A stretch of 18,107 nt of DNA from Chloroflexi bacterium RBG_13_53_26 (lineage in GTDB: Bacteria > Chloroflexota > Dehalococcoidia > UBA2247 > RBG-13-53-26), in NCBI GenBank assembly GCA_001795035.1, contig MGMW01000016.1, positions 1-18,107 of the forward strand, in the 5' to 3' direction. The position numbers and the translations under genes were made by a program. A model generated the notes under the pieces. That model did not search any database. It was not told where the DNA came from and saw only the letters and a program-made list of their open reading frames with translations. This document shows positions 14,367 through 18,107 of the stretch, piece by piece (the stretch's first letter is position 1; each line of letters opens with the position of its first letter).

Positions 14367-15242
14367 ATGAAAGACTTCAAGGGCAAGACTGCCGTCATTA
14401 CCGGTGCAGCCAGTGGAATAGGGTGGGGTCTGGCTAAACGTTGTGCTGAAGAGGGCATGAACGTGGTCTTGGCCGATGTTGAAGAGAAATCCTTGGCCGA
14501 CACTGAAAGAGAAATGAAAGTGGGAGGTGCATCCGTTCTAGCCGTGTTGACCGATGTTTCCAAAGCCGGTGATATCAAAGCGCTGGCAGAGAAGACACTG
14601 GAGACTTATGGAGCGGTTCACCTTCTGTTCAACAATGCTGGTGTGTACGGAGGCTGGACCACATGGGAAAGCACGGAGGAAGATTGGCAATGGACTTTGG
14701 GTGTCAATCTGTGGGGTGTCATCCACGGAGTTCGTGTCTTCATTCCCATAATGCTGAAGCAGGACATAGAGTGCCACGTCGTGAACACAGCTTCGGTAGC
14801 CGGATTGATGTCTGGCCCAGGCGAAGCGATTTACAAGGTGACGAAGCACGCAGTAGTCGCTCTCTCCGAGACGCTGTACCACGAACTGAGGTATGGAGGC
14901 CCCAAAATTGGGGTCTCAGTCTTCTGTCCATGGTTTGTCAATACACGAGTCATGACCTGTGAGAGGAATCGTCCATCCAGACTCTTGAATGCCCCTGACC
15001 TTGAAAGAGAATGGAAGGCAAATCCAACTTATCAGATGATGTGGAGAATGGTGGATGATGGAGTAAAGGCTGGGATGTCCTGTCAGCAAGCAGCCGACTG
15101 TGTATTCAATGGCATCAAAGGTAATGAGTTCTACATCTTTACAGACACAAATATCACCAAGTCCCTAGTGCAGTTGCGAATGGAGGATATCCTGCAGGAG
15201 CGTAATCCAACCAACCCAGTATCCGTGTTAATGCCGAAGTGA
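14367..15242 (+). CDS. Short-chain dehydrogenase/reductase (classical SDR)
   Basis: The 291-residue protein has the full classical SDR set: TGAASGIG (12-19) for nucleotide binding, D37 at the end of the second strand (predicts NAD(H) over NADP(H)), NNAG (89-92), N114, catalytic S143, and Y156-x3-K160. The region after 185 (CPWFVNTRVMTCERNRPSR) is longer than in basic SDRs and contributes the substrate pocket, so the substrate cannot be read. AAAGGAGAG lies about 5 bases before the ATG. The gene stands alone between two dispersed-repeat copies. Confidence 0.9.
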   Translation: MKDFKGKTAVITGAASGIGWGLAKRCAEEGMNVVLADVEEKSLADTEREMKVGGASVLAVLTDVSKAGDIKALAEKTLETYGAVHLLFNNAGVYGGWTTWESTEEDWQWTLGVNLWGVIHGVRVFIPIMLKQDIECHVVNTASVAGLMSGPGEAIYKVTKHAVVALSETLYHELRYGGPKIGVSVFCPWFVNTRVMTCERNRPSRLLNAPDLEREWKANPTYQMMWRMVDDGVKAGMSCQQAADCVFNGIKGNEFYIFTDTNITKSLVQLRMEDILQERNPTNPVSVLMPK

Positions 15243-15262
15243 CGGTTGTCGGACAGGCCTAA

Positions 15263-15328
15263 CCCCACCAGCGCCCTGTAGAACTTCAGAGCCGCTTCGT
15301 AGCCAGGCTGAGGGTGGGCTGGTATAAT
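15263..15328 (+). promoter_or_regulatory. Dispersed repeat, copy 4, ending in an extended -10 promoter
   Basis: CCCCACCAGCGCCCTGTAGA and ACTTCAGAGCCGCTTCGTAG are followed by CCAGGCTGAGGGTGGGC, then TGG-TATAAT (15320-15328), a perfect -10 with the TGn extension. The -35 position is poor (TAGCCA). Transcription would start near 15335, some 50 nt before the zinc-ribbon gene. Confidence 0.65.
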
Positions 15329-15386
15329 GTCGCATTAGAGTCTCACCTTATGCACCCATTCTGATGAGTCAGAAAAGGAGGGAGTA

Positions 15387-15827
15387 ATGTTCTGTCCCAA
15401 ATGCGGGAAAGAAGTCTCTGGCAGCCCCACTTTCTGTCCCAGTTGTGGAGGTAGACTGGCCGAAAGCCAACCGGCCAAGAAGACAAGGCTGAGTACCGTT
15501 GCAGGAATCCTTGACATCGTCTCCGGCGGCTTTGGCTTCGTGAGTGCTTTCTTCGTGATCATCATGATTATTCTCATGGCCACCGACCCCTATCTGCCCG
15601 AATCGGACGAAGCGGACTTCATGGTCTTCATACTGGCTATCACAGTGCCGATGGCAATCGTGCAGATATTGGCTGGCATATTGGCCATAGTAGGTGGTAT
15701 GTATGCACTTCGAAGGAAGAAGTGGGGAATTGCCCTCACTGGCGCCATAGCTGCAGTAGTGGCATTCTCCCTGATGGGTATAGCCGCTGTGGTACTCACT
15801 GCTCTATCCAGAGATGAATTCGAATAA
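15387..15827 (+). CDS. Zinc-ribbon membrane protein with three predicted helices
   Basis: The 146-residue protein opens with a zinc ribbon, MFCPKCGKEV with C3/C6 and FCPSCGGRL with C17/C20. Then come a short linker and three strongly hydrophobic segments (about 41-65, 79-105, 113-140). The C-terminal part with GIxxIVGGMYALRRKKWG resembles small DUF4064-like membrane families. The ribbon is probably cytoplasmic. AAAGGAGGG lies about 5 bases upstream of the ATG. Function unknown. The next gene begins with the same ribbon, so the two share a module. Confidence 0.8.
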   Translation: MFCPKCGKEVSGSPTFCPSCGGRLAESQPAKKTRLSTVAGILDIVSGGFGFVSAFFVIIMIILMATDPYLPESDEADFMVFILAITVPMAIVQILAGILAIVGGMYALRRKKWGIALTGAIAAVVAFSLMGIAAVVLTALSRDEFE

Positions 15828-15843
15828 CCACCGACTTCTAGCC

Positions 15844-15857
15844 AGAACACCTGTTCT
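15844..15857. promoter_or_regulatory. Palindrome resembling a Gram-positive type LexA box
   Basis: AGAACA-CC-TGTTCT is a perfect dyad and contains GAAC-N4-GTTC, the core of LexA (DinR) sites in Gram-positive bacteria and some other phyla. It sits 17 bp after the first zinc-ribbon gene and well upstream of the second. Operator function is a guess. Confidence 0.3.
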
Positions 15858-15873
15858 CCCCACCCTTCCTCAT

Positions 15874-15955
15874 GCCACCAGCGCCTCGTAGAACCTCAGG
15901 CTGGTCCTTTGTGTCCAAGCTGAGGTTGACATCTTCTGCGATGGAATGCTATTGT
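15874..15955 (+). promoter_or_regulatory. Dispersed repeat, copy 5, with overlapping promoter
   Basis: CCACCAGCGCCTCGTAGAAC, then CTCAGGCTGG and TTTGTGTCCAAGCTGAGGTT. Within it AACCTCAG (about 15891) and CTGAGGTT (about 15920) form a perfect 8-bp inverted repeat. Its end overlaps TTGACA (15926-15931), followed after 18 bp by TATTGT (15950-15955) with a TGn extension, a plausible promoter for the next gene. Confidence 0.6.
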
Positions 15956-15989
15956 CCAAGGAAATCTTCGCCCAGGAGGTAGGGGAAGG

Positions 15990-17087
15990 ATGTTCTGTCC
16001 GAAGTGTGGCAAGGAAACCCCAGAGAATCAGGCCTTTTGTTCTAGCTGCGGCGCTCCTCTTCAGGGTCTTGGCACGACAAATACATCTGGCATGGGATCA
16101 CTCGCACAGATCCCGCCCGAGATCAGAGGCTGGAACTGGGGAGGCTTCTTTCTGAATTGGATATGGGGCATTGGCAACAGCGTCTGGATTGCACTACTTG
16201 GGTTGATACCCTTTGTGGGCTTCGTCATGTCGTTCGTGCTTGGAGCGAAAGGAAGCGAGTGGGCATGGGCCGCCAGGAAGTGGGATAGCGTTGAACATTT
16301 CAAGAGAACCCAGAGAATGTGGGCGTTGATAGGGTTGATCATATTTATCGTTGGCGTGGTATTGTGGGCAATGTATATTCTGGTCGTTGTGTTCGCTGTG
16401 ATCACCTCAGACGACGGCCTGGGGGTTGACCTGCGCAACAACAAGAGTGCGTCAGATCCCACCTGGGATCAACTCCTGGATTTCTTGATCACAGATCCCA
16501 CAGATGAGCAGGCATACTATGAGGGAGTGAGAGTGTGCACAGACTTTGCCGAGGAGTTGCACAACAATGCCGAAGCGGATGGGATCAGGGCAGGATATGT
16601 GGAGATTCAGTTTGTCGATTCGGAAGTGGGTCATGCTTTGAACGTTTTTGAGACGGTTGATAAGGGCTGGGTGTATGTGGACTGCACAGGACCAGACATC
16701 AGTACTGTCATGCCAAGCCTGCCCGGTGGTGGACTCGATGTGAGTTGTGAGTACGACAGTATAGCCTACGTTCAAGTAGGCAAGGAGTATGGTGTGGTCG
16801 GTATCGATGCTGCAGAATCCCCAACCTACACCTTCTATGAGGACTACGTGAGGTGGTGGGAGGAGTACGAGACTGCCCTGGAGGAATACGACGCGGAAGC
16901 AACTGCGTACGACCTGTTGTACGACCGGTGCGGGGGGATCGCTTCACCGGGTGAATGCTCGAGTCTTGTCTCAATGTATGATGCCCTGGAGAACGAACAG
17001 CTGCGGTTGGAGGCTATGCTGGAGGATCTAGGCAGCTGTAGCTGGGAGTCTCTGGGCATAGTGTCTGATATCGATATTTACTGGTAG
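15990..17087 (+). CDS. Zinc-ribbon, two-helix membrane protein with a transglutaminase-like domain
   Basis: The 365-residue protein has a zinc ribbon (C3, C6, C17, C20), a conserved block RGWNWGGFFLNWIWGIG (46-62), a helix at about 63-86, WDSVEHFKRTQRMWA (98-112) and a second helix at about 112-138. The following domain looks transglutaminase-like, with Cys183 (VCTDFAEELHNNAE), His215 (GHALNVFE) and Asp231 (WVYVDCTG) in the order Cys-His-Asp, probably outside the membrane. The C-terminal 80 residues are acidic and Tyr/Glu-rich (about 280-350), helical or coiled. A protease, cross-linking or peptide-binding role is possible but unproven. AGGAGGT lies 9 bases before the ATG. No partner gene in the window suggests a substrate. 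Confidence 0.8.
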   Translation: MFCPKCGKETPENQAFCSSCGAPLQGLGTTNTSGMGSLAQIPPEIRGWNWGGFFLNWIWGIGNSVWIALLGLIPFVGFVMSFVLGAKGSEWAWAARKWDSVEHFKRTQRMWALIGLIIFIVGVVLWAMYILVVVFAVITSDDGLGVDLRNNKSASDPTWDQLLDFLITDPTDEQAYYEGVRVCTDFAEELHNNAEADGIRAGYVEIQFVDSEVGHALNVFETVDKGWVYVDCTGPDISTVMPSLPGGGLDVSCEYDSIAYVQVGKEYGVVGIDAAESPTYTFYEDYVRWWEEYETALEEYDAEATAYDLLYDRCGGIASPGECSSLVSMYDALENEQLRLEAMLEDLGSCSWESLGIVSDIDIYW

Positions 17088-17097
17088 AGCGCTGCAT

Positions 17098-17155
17098 CAA
17101 AGCCCTGGGAGGAACCCTGCTGAGCGGAGGTATGCATGAGAACGGGCGGGCTTTG
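17098..17155 (+). terminator. Possible terminator-like inverted repeat after the transglutaminase-like gene
   Basis: CAAAGCCC (17098-17105) is complementary to GGGCTTTG (17148-17155), beginning 10 bp after the stop. The loop is long (42 nt) and only a short TT follows, so this is a weak call. Confidence 0.25.
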
Positions 17156-17170
17156 TTCACCTATCTTGGC

Positions 17171-17230
17171 CCCACCAGCGCCTTGGAGAACTTCAGGCTG
17201 TCCCACCACATAGTCCTCCACCAAGCTGCT
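17171..17230. repeat. Dispersed intergenic repeat, copy 6
   Basis: CCCACCAGCGCCTTGGAGAA and CTTCAGGCTGTCCCACCACA are followed by a divergent end, CCACCAAGCTGCTGAAAC, in place of CCAAGCTGAGGTT. It precedes the last gene. Confidence 0.6.
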
Positions 17231-17276
17231 GAAACAATCATTTATCTGATGAATCCTCTAAGATTCTGCCTTTTCA

Positions 17277-17285
17277 TGCTATATT
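17277..17285 (+). promoter_or_regulatory. Extended -10 promoter before the last gene
   Basis: TGC-TATATT with no good -35. It lies 35 bp before the ATG and about 47 bp after repeat copy 6. Confidence 0.4.
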
Positions 17286-17320
17286 TGTAGCAGGTTAACA
17301 CCCTAGGAGGAGGTATTGGC

Positions 17321-18107
17321 ATGGGATTAGAATCTTGGGGCATAGTGATGGGAGTGATTGCCATACTCGCTACTGCAATACTGGGTTTTGTCTTCTGGCG
17401 GCTCACATCAAGGCAAACAGAGGAACTGCGCAACTTTCTTGTCGATGCAATTGCAGCATCAACTGAAGATCCTGATACCACCAAGCGGTTGATAGACGAC
17501 CGCCTCAAATCAGGCAATTTGAGAGGTAAGGTAATCAAAAGGGCTGACGGTAGGCACCAAATCCAGTTTGAAATGATGGCTACAGCAAAAATCGGGATTG
17601 GTAGCCATGCATCCACGTCCAATCAGAGTAAACCTAACCTTCTCAACATTGGCATTTTGTTCTTCGGCCTTTTCTCATATTTCCGACTGATTCTTCACCC
17701 TAGTCCTGGACTTTCCTACTACATGTGGGCATTTCTTGCGTTGTCCATCATCATGGCAGTAGTCATCTTTGTTCAGATGTTGTCGCAGATAGGGACGACA
17801 TGGCCTAACGGAATAATCGAACTCAAAGAAGGATGGACGCAGTTGTTAGATCAAATACGGTCTCTGCCAAGGTGGATTGGCAGTCTTGTCCAGAAACTCA
17901 GGAATCTGAGGCATACCCCGAATCCTCAGTGGCATTGGTCTAAGCTGAGGGATTTCCCTAAGTTCTTCCTGGAAGCGTTGGCCATATTTGGTGTGGTGGT
18001 CGCATTCATTGTCGGTTGGATCAGCGGTATGCCGGATTGGTGGGTATTCAGCCTGGGTCTTGTATGGTTCATGTTCATAGTGATGGCTATGATGAAGGAT
18101 GCACCGT
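17321..18107 (+). CDS. Multi-helix membrane protein, 3' end outside the window
   Basis: The frame from ATG 17321 stays open to the window end, giving 262 residues. AGGAGGAGG lies 7 bases upstream. There is an N-terminal helix (about 6-26, SWGIVMGVIAILATAILGFV), a soluble stretch (28-105) with TSRQTEELRNFL and KRLIDDRLKSGN, two helices (about 107-125 and 133-152), a soluble, Trp-rich loop (155-215) and at least two more helices (about 217-236 and 240-257). I do not recognise the family. It could be a signalling or channel-like membrane protein; no catalytic motif is visible. Confidence 0.75.
   Translation, partial: MGLESWGIVMGVIAILATAILGFVFWRLTSRQTEELRNFLVDAIAASTEDPDTTKRLIDDRLKSGNLRGKVIKRADGRHQIQFEMMATAKIGIGSHASTSNQSKPNLLNIGILFFGLFSYFRLILHPSPGLSYYMWAFLALSIIMAVVIFVQMLSQIGTTWPNGIIELKEGWTQLLDQIRSLPRWIGSLVQKLRNLRHTPNPQWHWSKLRDFPKFFLEALAIFGVVVAFIVGWISGMPDWWVFSLGLVWFMFIVMAMMKDAP

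Overview
The window looks like a chromosomal segment of moderate to high GC from an uncultured or poorly characterised bacterium. I suspect Chloroflexota (Dehalococcoidia-like). The basis is the gene mix: a DUF503 protein, an MrfA/Hrq1-type helicase, a DUF5752-like protein beside galU, and many small zinc-ribbon membrane proteins with short dispersed repeats. No rRNA, tRNA, CRISPR array, transposase or phage gene was seen, so the taxonomic call is inference only.

Left part (1-7936), mostly housekeeping. A truncated gene with a very basic tail ends at 125. It converges with a stand-alone pyruvate-kinase-C-terminal-like protein (213-755, minus). A hairpin-rich repeat tract and a good sigma70 promoter precede the DUF503 gene and the helicase. 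A second strong promoter (TTGCAG-17-TATTAT) drives a tight cluster made of an ornithine-decarboxylase-like enzyme (TTG start), spermidine synthase and an alpha/beta hydrolase, so this is a polyamine operon. A DUF5752-like protein overlaps galU by one base.

Middle part (7937-13416), the most unusual. Four genes (8439, 9382, 10396, 12997) encode small polytopic membrane proteins. They share one repeated four-helix domain marked by HG[RK]xLCWAARIV, [AG]WRWHLxGG and LHLxAWxRE. The domain is single in two genes, doubled in one and fused to another membrane half in one. Between them, on the minus strand, lies a two-component pair: a DesK/LiaS-like histidine kinase and a NarL-type regulator, zero bases apart. 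A dyad, G[AG]GAC-N4-GTCTC, stands before three of the four genes, each time 29-30 bp upstream of the end of a weak -10-like hexamer. The fourth gene has a degraded GAC-N4-GTC. I propose a self-contained regulon in which the NarL-type regulator acts at this site. The copy at 12922 also lies between the kinase gene and the divergent membrane gene, so it could autoregulate.

Right part (13417-18107). A gene-poor stretch holds an almost perfect 71-nt stem-loop and two copies of a dispersed repeat. Next come a YgbA-family (nitrous-oxide-stimulated promoter family) gene on the minus strand, a divergent short-chain dehydrogenase, two zinc-ribbon membrane proteins (one with a transglutaminase-like Cys-His-Asp domain) and a membrane protein cut by the window end. 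Copies of the dispersed repeat precede the dehydrogenase, both zinc-ribbon genes and the last gene. In each case an extended -10 (TGnTAT...) lies inside or just after the repeat, which suggests that the repeat spreads promoters.
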